Source of the DNA: Armatimonadetes bacterium UBA5352
Lineage (GTDB): Bacteria; Armatimonadota; Zipacnadia; Zipacnadales; UBA5352
Length of the DNA stretch: 64,000 nt
Assembly (NCBI GenBank): GCA_002411015.1
Contig: DHPY01000074.1
Span: forward strand, 1 to 64,000
Reading direction: 5' to 3'
Below the pieces are notes generated by a model. It was not told the DNA's origin and did not search any database. It saw only the letters and a list, made by a program, of their open reading frames with translations. Below are positions 50,826-60,500 of this stretch, one piece after another. Both the position numbers and the translations under genes were made by a program. Position 1 is the stretch's first letter. The number at the start of each line of letters is the position of its first letter.

Positions 50826-52031
50826 ATGATGAAAGCAACGGTTCTGACTGATGAGCACCGCGCCCTCGGTGCGCGGTTGGCTGAGTTTGCGGGCTGGGAG
50901 ATGCCGCTGTGGTACGCGGGAGCGTCGCAGGAGCACACGGCAGTCCGACAGGCCGCCGGTCTCTTCGACATAGGGCACATGGGCGTGCTGGAGATTGCGG
51001 GGGAGGATGCCGCGGAGTTCCTCGACGACGTGACGACCGCGCGGGCCTCGCAGCTTGAGGTTGGGCGCTGCCGTTACACCTTCCTGCTCGGCCACGATGG
51101 CCTCCCGATAGACGACGTCATCATCTGCCCGATGGCGCCCGAGCGCTTCGTGATGGTCGTCAACGCCTCGAACGCCGATGCCGCGCGCGAGTGGCTGTCC
51201 GGTCTCGCGCAGGGGCGCACACCGCTCGGGGTCCACGATCCTGCGAGCGCGCGCGAGTTCGATCTCACGCTGCGCGAGTTGACCGCTCAGGCGCTTGGCG
51301 ACGAGCGCCTGACCGGGATGGCGCTCCAGGGCCCGGACTCGCGCCGGCTGCTGGCGGGGCTGGTGGAGGCGCCGGTGGCACTGGACGCGATGTCGCGCTT
51401 CATGATGACCGAGGCGACCATGCTGGGCGCGCCCGCGCTGCTCTCACGCACAGGCTACACCGGCGAGGCGATCGGCTTCGAGTTGTTTGTGCCGGCAGGG
51501 GAGGCCGTGCGCGTCTGGCGGGCGTTGCTGGAGGCCGGCGCAACCCCGGCGGGCCTTGCGGCACGCGATTCGCTGCGCATTGAGGCGGGCCTGCCGCTCT
51601 TCGGGCATGAGCTGGTGGGGCGGCATGAGATCACGCCCTTCGGCGCGGGCTACGGGCGCTTCCTTGAGGCCGACAAGCCCTTCTTCGTCGGCGGCGAGGC
51701 GCTGTTGGCGCGCGAAGAAAGCCGCGGCTTCGAGGTCATCCGCTTCAGCCTCAACGAACCCGGCGCCCGGGCGATCCGCGCGGACGATCCGGTCGGCTCA
51801 GGCCGCGGGCAGATGATCGGCTGGGTGACAAGCTGTGCGCTGGCGGGAGAGCTGCAGTGCGGGATGGCATGGATCGACCGCAAGCTCGCGCGCGAGGGCT
51901 CGGAGCTGCTGCTCTACCCCGCGCGGCACCTTGAGCGCGCGGCCGACACGCGTGATGTCGCGGCGTTGAAGCCGGGCGATCACCTTCCGATGCACGAGAC
52001 GGCGACGGTCCTGACACGTTTCCGCAGATAG
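50826..52031 (+). CDS. gcvT: Glycine cleavage system T protein (aminomethyltransferase)
   Basis: The protein is 401 aa, somewhat longer than typical because of a C-terminal extension. Motifs: FAGWEMPLWY at the N-terminus, LFDIGHMGVLEIAG, ALQGPDSRRLL, LSRTGYTGE and ARDSLRIEAGLPLFGHEL. It transfers the methylene group from the H-protein arm to tetrahydrofolate, releasing ammonia. AAGG precedes twin ATGs at 50826 and 50829. First gene of the gcvT-H-PA-PB operon; I found no glycine riboswitch in the leader. Confidence 0.95.
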   Translation: MMKATVLTDEHRALGARLAEFAGWEMPLWYAGASQEHTAVRQAAGLFDIGHMGVLEIAGEDAAEFLDDVTTARASQLEVGRCRYTFLLGHDGLPIDDVIICPMAPERFVMVVNASNADAAREWLSGLAQGRTPLGVHDPASAREFDLTLRELTAQALGDERLTGMALQGPDSRRLLAGLVEAPVALDAMSRFMMTEATMLGAPALLSRTGYTGEAIGFELFVPAGEAVRVWRALLEAGATPAGLAARDSLRIEAGLPLFGHELVGRHEITPFGAGYGRFLEADKPFFVGGEALLAREESRGFEVIRFSLNEPGARAIRADDPVGSGRGQMIGWVTSCALAGELQCGMAWIDRKLAREGSELLLYPARHLERAADTRDVAALKPGDHLPMHETATVLTRFRR

Positions 52032-52044
52032 AGGAGGAACTCAG

Positions 52045-52428
52045 ATGGAGCTTCCGAACGATCGCAGGTATACGCAGTCGCATGAGTGGGCGAAGCTGGA
52101 CGGCGATGTGGTGCGCGTGGGGATCACGGAATTCGCAGTGGAGCAGCTCGGTGACATCATCTTCCTCGACCTTCCGGAGGTCGGCACCGCGGTCCGCGCG
52201 GGCGCCGCGTTCGGTGAGATCGAGAGCGTCAAGGCTGTCTCCGACCTGATCTCGCCAGTGACCGGAGAGGTGCGCGAGGTCAATGAGAAGCTGATGGACG
52301 ACCTCGACGCCTTCGCCGACGACCCGTGGGAGGCCGGGTGGATGATCGTGGTGGCGCCGGAGGACCCGTCGGAGCTGGATGGCCTGCTCGACGCCGATGG
52401 CTACGCTGCCAAGGCTGAGGAGGCGTGA
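52045..52428 (+). CDS. gcvH: Glycine cleavage system H protein
   Basis: The 127-aa protein is full length. It begins with YTQSHEWAKLDGDVVRVGIT and has the lipoylation site ESVKAVSD, with Lys about residue 63, followed by SPVTGEV. It carries the aminomethyl intermediate on a lipoyl arm between P, T and L proteins. GAGGAGG precedes the ATG at 52045, 13 nt after gcvT. No lipoate ligase or L-protein gene is in the window. Confidence 0.97.
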   Translation: MELPNDRRYTQSHEWAKLDGDVVRVGITEFAVEQLGDIIFLDLPEVGTAVRAGAAFGEIESVKAVSDLISPVTGEVREVNEKLMDDLDAFADDPWEAGWMIVVAPEDPSELDGLLDADGYAAKAEEA

Positions 52429-52430
52429 CG

Positions 52431-53786
52431 ATGCCAGGAACGCCGCACTCAGACCGCGACCGGCGGGAGATGCTGGCGGCGCTCGGCATCGACGCGGCCG
52501 ATGCGCTCTTCGCGGACATCCCGCAGAGCCTTCGCGCGACGGCGATGCCGGAGCTGCCGCCGCCGCTCACGGAGATGGAGCTGCGCGACGAGGCGCGACG
52601 GGTCAGCGACCTCAACCGCAACCTCGATGACCTGGTCTGCTTCGCGGGAGGCGGGATCTACGATCGCTTCATCCCGGCGATCGTCGGCAGCGTCGCGAGC
52701 CGGCCGGAGTTCGTCACGCCCTACACGCCCTACCAGCCGGAGGCCTCGCAGGGCACCCTCGAGGCGATCTTCGAGTACCAGACGATGATCAGCGAGCTCA
52801 CGGCGCTGCCGGTGGCGAATGCGTCGCTCTACGATGGCGCGACCGCGATGGGCGAGGCGGTGCTGATGGCTGCCGACGCCACCGGCCGCTCACGAGCGCT
52901 GATGGCGGGCGCACTCGCCCCGGCCGCACGCCAGGCCACGCGCACCTACGCCGAGGCCAGCGGCGTGCAGATCGCCGAGGTCCCGTGGGATGACGCGAGC
53001 GGCCAGACCGACCTTGGCGCGCTCGCGGAGATGCTGGGCGATGACGTCGCCTGCGTCGCGCTGCAGCAGCCGAACTACTTCGGCTGCCTCGAGGAGATGG
53101 CGGAAGCATCCTGGCTGGCACACGAGGCGGGGGCGCTGTTCATCGCGATGGTTGAGCCGATCTCGCTGGGCGTGCTGGCGCCTCCGGGGGAGTATGCCGC
53201 CGACATCGCGGTGGGTGAGGGGCAGCCGCTCGGGCTGCCGCCAGGCTTCGGCGGACCGCTGCTCGGCATGTTCGCCTGCACCGAGCAGCACCTGCGGCGG
53301 ATGCCCGGGCGCGTCGTCGGGCGGAGCGTTGACGCGGACGGCAAGGTCGCGTATTGCCTGACGCTGCAGACGCGCGAGCAGCACATCCGCCGCGCACGCG
53401 CGACCAGCAACATCTGCACGAATGAGGGCCTGTGCGCGCTGGCCGCGTCGGTCTACCTCGCCGCGATGGGCCCACAGGGGCTGCGCGAGGCGGCGCTGCT
53501 CGGCGCAGAGCGCGCGCATGAACTGCAGGAGGCGATGGCCGATTCCGGCCTGCAGCCGCGCTTTGGTGGCGCGTTCCTGAACGAGTTCGCCCTGCGCCTG
53601 CCGGGCGATGCCGAGGCCACCGTGCGCGCGCTCTGCGAAGACGGTTGGCTGGTCGGGCCGACGCTCGGCCGCGACTACCCGGAGTTGAGCGACTGCGTGC
53701 TCGTCGCCGCCACGGAGCGGCGCACGCGTGAGGAGATCGCGGGCCTCGCCGAGGCGCTCCAGCGCGCGGCCCGTCCGGAGGATTGA
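52431..53786 (+). CDS. gcvPA: Glycine decarboxylase P protein, subunit 1
   Basis: The 451-aa protein is the N-terminal half of a split P protein. It has FAGGGIYDRFIP, the FVTPYTPYQPEASQGTLEAIFEYQTMI block, ANASLYDGATAMGEAV and CTNEGLCALAASVYLA. With subunit 2 it decarboxylates glycine using pyridoxal phosphate. The start at ATG 52431 has GAGGAGG 7 nt upstream; GTG at 52425 overlaps the gcvH stop and is less likely. Coupled to gcvPB with a 3-nt gap. Confidence 0.95.
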   Translation: MPGTPHSDRDRREMLAALGIDAADALFADIPQSLRATAMPELPPPLTEMELRDEARRVSDLNRNLDDLVCFAGGGIYDRFIPAIVGSVASRPEFVTPYTPYQPEASQGTLEAIFEYQTMISELTALPVANASLYDGATAMGEAVLMAADATGRSRALMAGALAPAARQATRTYAEASGVQIAEVPWDDASGQTDLGALAEMLGDDVACVALQQPNYFGCLEEMAEASWLAHEAGALFIAMVEPISLGVLAPPGEYAADIAVGEGQPLGLPPGFGGPLLGMFACTEQHLRRMPGRVVGRSVDADGKVAYCLTLQTREQHIRRARATSNICTNEGLCALAASVYLAAMGPQGLREAALLGAERAHELQEAMADSGLQPRFGGAFLNEFALRLPGDAEATVRALCEDGWLVGPTLGRDYPELSDCVLVAATERRTREEIAGLAEALQRAARPED

Positions 53787-53789
53787 CCG

Positions 53790-55262
53790 ATGGCTGAGCC
53801 GACGCTGTTCGACCTGTCACAGCCCGGGAAGCGCTGCATCACGATGCCGCAGCCTGCGCGGGCGCCGGAGCAGTATCTGCCCGAGGGGCAACTGCGCGCG
53901 GAGCCGCCGGCGCTGCCGGAGGTGAGCGAGCCGGAGATCGCGCGACACTACGCGCGCCTCGCCGCGTGGAACTTCAACGTGGACCGCAACTTCTACCCGC
54001 TCGGCTCCTGTACGATGAAGTACAACCCGCGCGCGAGCGAGGCGATCGCCGCTGAGCCCGGCTGGGCGCGGCTGCACCCGGCGACCCCGGAGGAGTGCAT
54101 GCAGGGGGCGCTGCGGCTCATGCGCGACCTGGAGACGTGGCTCGCCGCGATCCTCGGGATGGACGCGGTCTCCCTCCAGCCCCCCGCCGGCGCCGCGGGC
54201 GAGTTCACATCGCTGCGCGTCTTCCGCGCATGGCACGATTCGCACGGCGACACCGCGAGGAGGCGCGTGATCGTGCCCGACACCGCGCATGGCACCAACC
54301 CCGCATCAGTCGCGCGCTGCGGTTGGGACGTCACGGTGCTGACCTCCGATGAGGAGGGGCGAGTCTCGCCCGACGCGCTGAGAGACGTGCTGGGCGACGA
54401 CGTCGCGGCGATCATGCTCACCAACCCGAACACCCTGGGGCTGTTCGAGACGCATGTGCTGGAGATCGCCGAGATGGCACATGAGGCCGGCGCGCTCATG
54501 TACTGCGATGGCGCGAACCTCAACGCGCTCCTCGGCCACGCGCGCCCCGGCGACATGGGCTTCGACGCCGTGCACGTGAATCTGCACAAGACCTTCTCCA
54601 CGCCCCACGGAGGCGGCGGGCCCGGCTCAGGGCCAATCGCGGTGGTCGCGAAGCTCGAGCCCTTCCTGCCGGCTCCGCGAGTACGGCGTGCGGGCGAGGG
54701 CACCCGCACCACGGGTGGCGAGGGTGCGCTGGAGTGGGACTGGGACCGGCCGCAGAGCATCGGCAAGGTGCAGGCGTGGTTCGGCAACTTCCTCGTGGCG
54801 GTGCGCGCGTGGGCCTACATCCGCTCGATGGGCGCGGAGGGCCTGCGGCAGGCCACCGAGGACGCGGTGCTGGCCGCCAACTACATCCGCCGGGCGCTGG
54901 AGGGCGAGCTTGACCTGCCCTACCCGGCGACCTGCATGCACGAATGCGTGTTCTCCGCGAAGACGCTTGCCGATGAGCGTGGCGTCCACGCGGCGGATAT
55001 CGCGAAGCGCCTGCTCGACTACGGCATCCATCCGCCGACGATGTACTTCCCGCTGATCGTCGAGGAGGCGCTGATGATCGAGCCGACCGAGACCGAGTCG
55101 AAGGCGACGCTCGACCAGTTCATCGCGGCCATGCGCGAGATACTGCGCGACGCGGCCGAGCAGCCTGATCTGCTGCACGAGGCGCCTCACACGACGCCGG
55201 TCCGGCGCGTGGACGAGGTCAACGCGGCTCGTAAGCCGGTGCTGAGGTGGCAGAAGACGTAG
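53790..55262 (+). CDS. gcvPB: Glycine decarboxylase P protein, subunit 2 (PLP subunit)
   Basis: The 490-aa protein is the C-terminal half of a split P protein. It has NFYPLGSCTMKYNP, LQPPAGAAGEFT and the PLP-lysine motif HVNLHKTFSTPHGGGGPG, with Lys in LHK. GGAGG lies 8 nt before the ATG at 53790. Last gene of the gcv operon; the next gene starts 70 nt later and encodes a secreted protein. Confidence 0.95.
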   Translation: MAEPTLFDLSQPGKRCITMPQPARAPEQYLPEGQLRAEPPALPEVSEPEIARHYARLAAWNFNVDRNFYPLGSCTMKYNPRASEAIAAEPGWARLHPATPEECMQGALRLMRDLETWLAAILGMDAVSLQPPAGAAGEFTSLRVFRAWHDSHGDTARRRVIVPDTAHGTNPASVARCGWDVTVLTSDEEGRVSPDALRDVLGDDVAAIMLTNPNTLGLFETHVLEIAEMAHEAGALMYCDGANLNALLGHARPGDMGFDAVHVNLHKTFSTPHGGGGPGSGPIAVVAKLEPFLPAPRVRRAGEGTRTTGGEGALEWDWDRPQSIGKVQAWFGNFLVAVRAWAYIRSMGAEGLRQATEDAVLAANYIRRALEGELDLPYPATCMHECVFSAKTLADERGVHAADIAKRLLDYGIHPPTMYFPLIVEEALMIEPTETESKATLDQFIAAMREILRDAAEQPDLLHEAPHTTPVRRVDEVNAARKPVLRWQKT

Positions 55263-55332
55263 GCGGCGCGCTCACCAGCCGCGCACAGATCAGCCGATCC
55301 GAGTTCATGTCTCTCTCGCCGGAGGACGGAAG

Positions 55333-57480
55333 ATGAGGTGCGTGATGGCAATGATCCAGTGCAGTCTGCTGCTGGCAGCGGCGGCATCGTCACTCGTGGT
55401 CGGTCAGGCCGAGGCACAGCAACTCCCCCTGGAGCAGCTTCGCGAGGTGCGGCGGGAGCTTGCGCACCAGCCGCGCGGGATCATCGCGAACAACGACGGC
55501 TGCGACTGCCTCTACTACCCGAAGGACCGGGAGATCAGCGTCCAGAACTTCCTCGACCTCCGCACGACTGCACTCGCGGACTCGCAGGTCTCCAGCGTCG
55601 CCTACACCACGATCAGCTCCGGCTTCAGCTTCTTCACGCACGACACGAATGTCGGCACGGTGCTCACGCGCGAGCCGGAGGACTTCGGCCTTCTCCCGAA
55701 CACGCGCAACGCCACGCAGCCGCTCATCGACCTCGGCTCCGATTGCCTGAAGAGCGTGCTGGACTTCTGCCACGCCAACGGCATGGAGTGCTTCTGGTCG
55801 ATGCGCATGAACGACACGCATGATGTCGCGTGGGCGCCGGACAAGCCCTACCTTCTCTACCCGCCACTGAAGGAGGAGCACCCGGAGTGGCTCGTCGGCG
55901 CTCCGGATCGCCGCGGGCCGGTCGGCCGGTGGAGCTCCGTGAACTACGCCCTCGAAGAGGTCCGGGATCTCGCATTCGGCTACCTCGAGGAGGTCTGCCG
56001 CAACTACGACGTGGATGGCATTGAGCTCGACTTCCTCCGCCACCTCTGCTACTTCGCGAGCGTCGCGAGCGGCGGCGTTGCCACGGAGGAAGAGGTCGAG
56101 GCGATGACCGGGTTGATGCGCCGCGTCCGCGCGATGACCGAAGAGGTGGGCCTGGAGCGCGGGCGGCCGATCCTCGTCTCCATGCGCGTGCCGGACTCGG
56201 TCGAGATGTCGCGCGAGTGCGGGCTGGACATCGAGCGGTGGCTGGAAGAGGGGCTGCTGGATATCCTCATCACCAGCGACTACTTCCGCCTGAACCCGTG
56301 GGAGTACAGCGTCGAGCTTGGCCAACGCTACGGCGTAGCGGTCTACCCGTGCCTGACCGACTCGCGGGTGACCGGCGAGACGCGCTACCGGCGCAAGTCT
56401 GCGGCGAGCTACCGCGGGCGCGCGATGAACGCCTGGGCGGCAGGCGCCGACGGCATGCACACCTTCAACCTCTTCAACCCGACCTCGGAGATCTTCCGGC
56501 AGGTGGGCGACCCGGCCTCCATGGCCACCCTTGACAAGCTCTACTACGCGACTGCGGTGGATGGCCTGGCCGACCGCTGGCTCGTTGGCGGGGAGCGCCA
56601 TCGCACGCTGAGGATGCTCGCGCCCAGCCAGCCCGCAAGCATCAGCCCCGGCGCACCTGTGCGGATGGACATCATGATCGGTGAGGACTTCGCCCTCGCC
56701 CGCGAGCAGGGCGGCGAGCCGACTGTCACGCTGTCGCTTGAGCTGCCCGGCGTCAGCGATCCTGGTTCCGTGCATGCCGGCTTCAACGGCCATCCGCTGG
56801 AGGGCGGCACGATGGCGGACGGGTGGCTTGATCTCCCGCTGCAGGTCGAGTGGATCGAGCGGGGCAGGAACTCTGTGGAGGTCAGCCTGGACGAAAGCGC
56901 CGCTCCCGCCAAGGATGAGTGGAGGCTCGTGTGGGAGGCGACGGAGCGGCCGCAGGCGCCGTGGCATCGCGATCCGGGCTCCGCGCGCACTGAGGACGCG
57001 CTGCAGGATGGCGCGATGCTCATCGCCGACCGCGGCACCGTCTCCGGCGACTACCACTTCTTCCGCTACGACTGGGCGATTGCGCCCGAGGAGCAGACCG
57101 TGGTCGAGGCGCAGGCGAAGGTCATCTCCGGCGGGAGCTTCGTCATCGTGACGAACGGCAAGGCGCAGGAGCGCCTGGCGCTCTACCCCGACCACATCGA
57201 GCTCTTCTTCAACACCGACATCCGCTACGACATGGACACCACCGACAACTTCCACAGCTACAGGATCGTCAGTGAGGGCGAGGACCTGAAGGTCTACGTG
57301 GACGGGGAGCTTCGCCTCGACGCCACCGGCCGCTTCGTGAAGGGCGGCACCGGCGCGAAGCAGCTTGCCTTCGGCGCGGCGAACAGCACCGACGTCGGTG
57401 AGGCGCTCTGGCGGAGCGTCCGCGCGCGCTTCGCCGGGCAGGCCTGCAGGGACATGCTCGTGACCGTGAACTACGAGTAG
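55333..57480 (+). CDS. Secreted family-10-like glycosidase (GHL10 type) with C-terminal beta domain
   Basis: The protein is 715 aa. A signal peptide (about 1-28) is followed by a TIM-barrel-like region (about 45-420): GIIANNDGCDCLYYP, then the acid-bearing strand YDVDGIELDFLRH at about 220-232, and later DGMHTFNLFNP. The pattern recalls the glycosyl-hydrolase-like GHL10 group. A linker leads to a C-terminal LamG-like beta-sandwich (about 560-700). GGAGG lies 7 nt before the ATG at 55333. It heads a plus-strand series of secreted polysaccharide-active proteins. Confidence 0.78.
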   Translation: MRCVMAMIQCSLLLAAAASSLVVGQAEAQQLPLEQLREVRRELAHQPRGIIANNDGCDCLYYPKDREISVQNFLDLRTTALADSQVSSVAYTTISSGFSFFTHDTNVGTVLTREPEDFGLLPNTRNATQPLIDLGSDCLKSVLDFCHANGMECFWSMRMNDTHDVAWAPDKPYLLYPPLKEEHPEWLVGAPDRRGPVGRWSSVNYALEEVRDLAFGYLEEVCRNYDVDGIELDFLRHLCYFASVASGGVATEEEVEAMTGLMRRVRAMTEEVGLERGRPILVSMRVPDSVEMSRECGLDIERWLEEGLLDILITSDYFRLNPWEYSVELGQRYGVAVYPCLTDSRVTGETRYRRKSAASYRGRAMNAWAAGADGMHTFNLFNPTSEIFRQVGDPASMATLDKLYYATAVDGLADRWLVGGERHRTLRMLAPSQPASISPGAPVRMDIMIGEDFALAREQGGEPTVTLSLELPGVSDPGSVHAGFNGHPLEGGTMADGWLDLPLQVEWIERGRNSVEVSLDESAAPAKDEWRLVWEATERPQAPWHRDPGSARTEDALQDGAMLIADRGTVSGDYHFFRYDWAIAPEEQTVVEAQAKVISGGSFVIVTNGKAQERLALYPDHIELFFNTDIRYDMDTTDNFHSYRIVSEGEDLKVYVDGELRLDATGRFVKGGTGAKQLAFGAANSTDVGEALWRSVRARFAGQACRDMLVTVNYE

Positions 57481-57515
57481 TTCGGGGGCGCGGACAATGC
57501 ATCTTGAGAGGAACG

Positions 57516-60500
57516 GTGGGAACCGTGAGATCCCTGACGCTGATTCTGTCCGTCTTCGCCGCAGTCGGCTGCATCTCATTGGCGCAGGGGCAGACCGAGC
57601 CGAACCTGGAGTTGCTGGGCGCGGAGAGCTTCGAGGCCGCCGCCGTCGGTGCATTGCCCGAGGGCTGGAGCGTCGAGTTCGGCCGCGAAGAGGATGTTGC
57701 CGTCACCGGCGCAGAGGCATATGAGGGTGACCGCTCGCTGCACCTCGTGGACAGCTCGCAGACAGCGAGCACCGGCCTGCGCAGCCCGAGGATGCAGGTG
57801 GAGCCGGGTTCCGCGTACTGGGTGCGCGCCTGGTGGCTCGGCGACGCGGGCAATAACGCCTCAGTCTACATCGAGTACTGGGATGCGACGGGTACGCGCA
57901 TGCAGGAGCATGTGCGCTCCTACGGCGTCAGCGGCACCGGCCGCTGGTCGCGCCTCCTGACCTCGTCCGTGGCGCCGGAGGGCGCCGTGGCGGCAACCGT
58001 CCTGCTCTACTCATCCTCTACCGTGACCACCGACGGCTACTTCGACGCAGTCGAGTTCGGGGTGGGCGTCCCGGTCCTCTTCGACCGAACACCGCAGCCG
58101 CCTGCGGAGGTCGATCATCCCGTGGGGCTTTATACAGATGCTGACATCCAGCGCGCAAAGCAGAACATCGAGCGGCACGAGTGGGCGCAGCGCGAGTTCG
58201 ACGCGATCAAGAGCCGCTGCGAGTGGTGGATGAACCTGCCCGATGAGGAGATCGCGACCTGGATCCCTGAGGGCACTCCGTTCCGCGTCTGCGACTGCCC
58301 GAACTGCGGCGCGGCATGGGGCGTGGGGCCCTGGACCTTCCTCTCCGACGGGCGCACGCAGTGCAAGCGCTGCGACACCATCTACCCGAACGAGAAGTTC
58401 CCGGAGACGGGCGTCGAAGAGCACGTCAACCCTCTCGGACAGCGCGAGCAGATCAACTCCTACGTGGACGCCGATGGCAAGCGCTTCAGGCTGGAGGGCC
58501 TGCGCAAGTACGGGCGGATCAACAAGCTCGGCAACCTCGGCTGGCTCGGGCGGGCGTATGCGCTCACCGGCGACACGGCCTACGCGGAGAAGGTCCGCAA
58601 TGTCCTCCTGCGCCTCGCGGAGGTCTACCCGGCCTACATCGCCCATGACTGGTACAACATCTACCCCGACTACAGCAACCTGCAGTCCGGGAAGATGTCC
58701 GGCTGGAAGCTCCACGACGCGACGACCTTCATCGAGCTATGCCTCGCCTATGATCTTACGGTGGAGAGCGGCGTCTACTCCGACGAGGACCGCTCGCTGA
58801 TTGAGGAGGGCGCCTTCCGGGAGGCCGGGCGGCTGCTCACCAGCACCTCCCCGCGCGGCTACTGCGTCAACGACGGCCCGTTCCTGATGGCCGCCGGAGG
58901 CTACATCGGCAAGCTGCTGGGCGAGCATGACTACGTCGCCTGGGCGATTGAGCCGCCGAACGGCTTCTTCGGCTTCATCGAGGAGAACTTCTGGCGCGAC
59001 GGGCACTGGGAGGATGGCTCGCCCTCGTACGAACTGATGGCGCTGAACAAGTTCTACGTGCTGCCCGAGATCATGCAGGGCTACACCGATCCTCCGAGCT
59101 ACGAGGGCCGCGACCGCTACGAGAACCTGGACATGCTCGCGAACCCGCTGCTCAGCAAGGTGCTCGTTGCCGGGATGTACGTCACCTCCCCCGACGGCCA
59201 TCAGCCCGCGAACAACGACTCCACCTTCGGCGCGAACTACCCCGCCCGGCATGCTGAGGAGAACTACTTCTGGTTCCCGACTGAGCGCAACCTCCGCCTC
59301 ATGGCGCACGCATACAGGGGCAATGCCAGTGACACCGGCTCGGACTACTCGCTTTTCCGCCGCGATCCGGGGCTGAGTTTCGATGATGTGGAGCCGCTGG
59401 ACGCCGCGGCCGAGAGCCTCGTGCGGCCGGGCCTCGGCTGGGCGATCCTGCGCGCCGGCGAGGGCGCCGAACAGGTCATGACGCTGCTCGACTTCGGCCC
59501 GGTACGCGGCCACGCACACGCGGACAAGCTGAACTTCGCCTTCTGGGCGCACGGGCGCGAGCTGGTCACTGACCTCGGCTACCTCGGCGCGCGGCATCAC
59601 TACCAGCCGTGGCTGCGCGCCCCCGCCGCGCACAACGAGCTGCTGGTGGATGGCGATGCGCCGAAGATGGCCGCGGGCGAGTTGCAGAGCTTCGCGCCGG
59701 GTGAGTTCGCGCAGAGCATTCGCGCCGCCGCACCGGCGGTCTACGATCAGGTTGAGCGCTACGAGCGCACGCTCACGATGGTCGCGCCGCCCGGGGGGCC
59801 GGCCTACCTCGTAGACGTCTTCGACGTGAGCGGCGGCGAGCGCCACCTCATGGCCTTCCATGGCGATGGCGAGAGCTTCAGTTCGCCGCTTGAGTTCGCG
59901 CCAGACGAGACGGAGTTCATCACCACGAAAGCCGAGTCGGGCGACTGGATCCGCTCACAGGAGCGCGCGACTCCCGATGGCTCATTCACCGCAGACTGGC
60001 GCATCGCCGCCGAGGATAGCCCCGGCGTGCGCCTGACAGTGCTCGATGACGCCGCGGCCGCCTGGCACATCACGGCGCCCGGCCTGCGGGATCGCTCGAA
60101 CACCTGGGGCGACACGACCTTCCACGGACTGCTCTGGGAGCAGCCCGGCCCGACCTCGCGCTTCGTCTCAGTCATCGAGGCGGTCAATGGCTCGCCGCGG
60201 CTGCGCAGCATCGAGCGCATCGCGACCTCCAGCCCGATCGCGACCGGCGTCCGCGTGGAGCGCGATGGCGCCGCCGACTACGTCTTCGTCAGCGACACCA
60301 CCGAGCCCGTGACCGCCACCGAGCCCGCCGGTCTGCAGTTCGCGGGCCGCCAGGCGATCGTCAGCATCCGCGATGGGCAGCCGGTCTTCGCGCGGCTGGT
60401 TGAGGGCACGAGCCTGACTCTGGGCGACCTGAAGCTGAGCCGCGCGGGCGCCATGCAGGGCGCGATCGCCGCCTTCGATGACGCGGCGGATACCTTCACC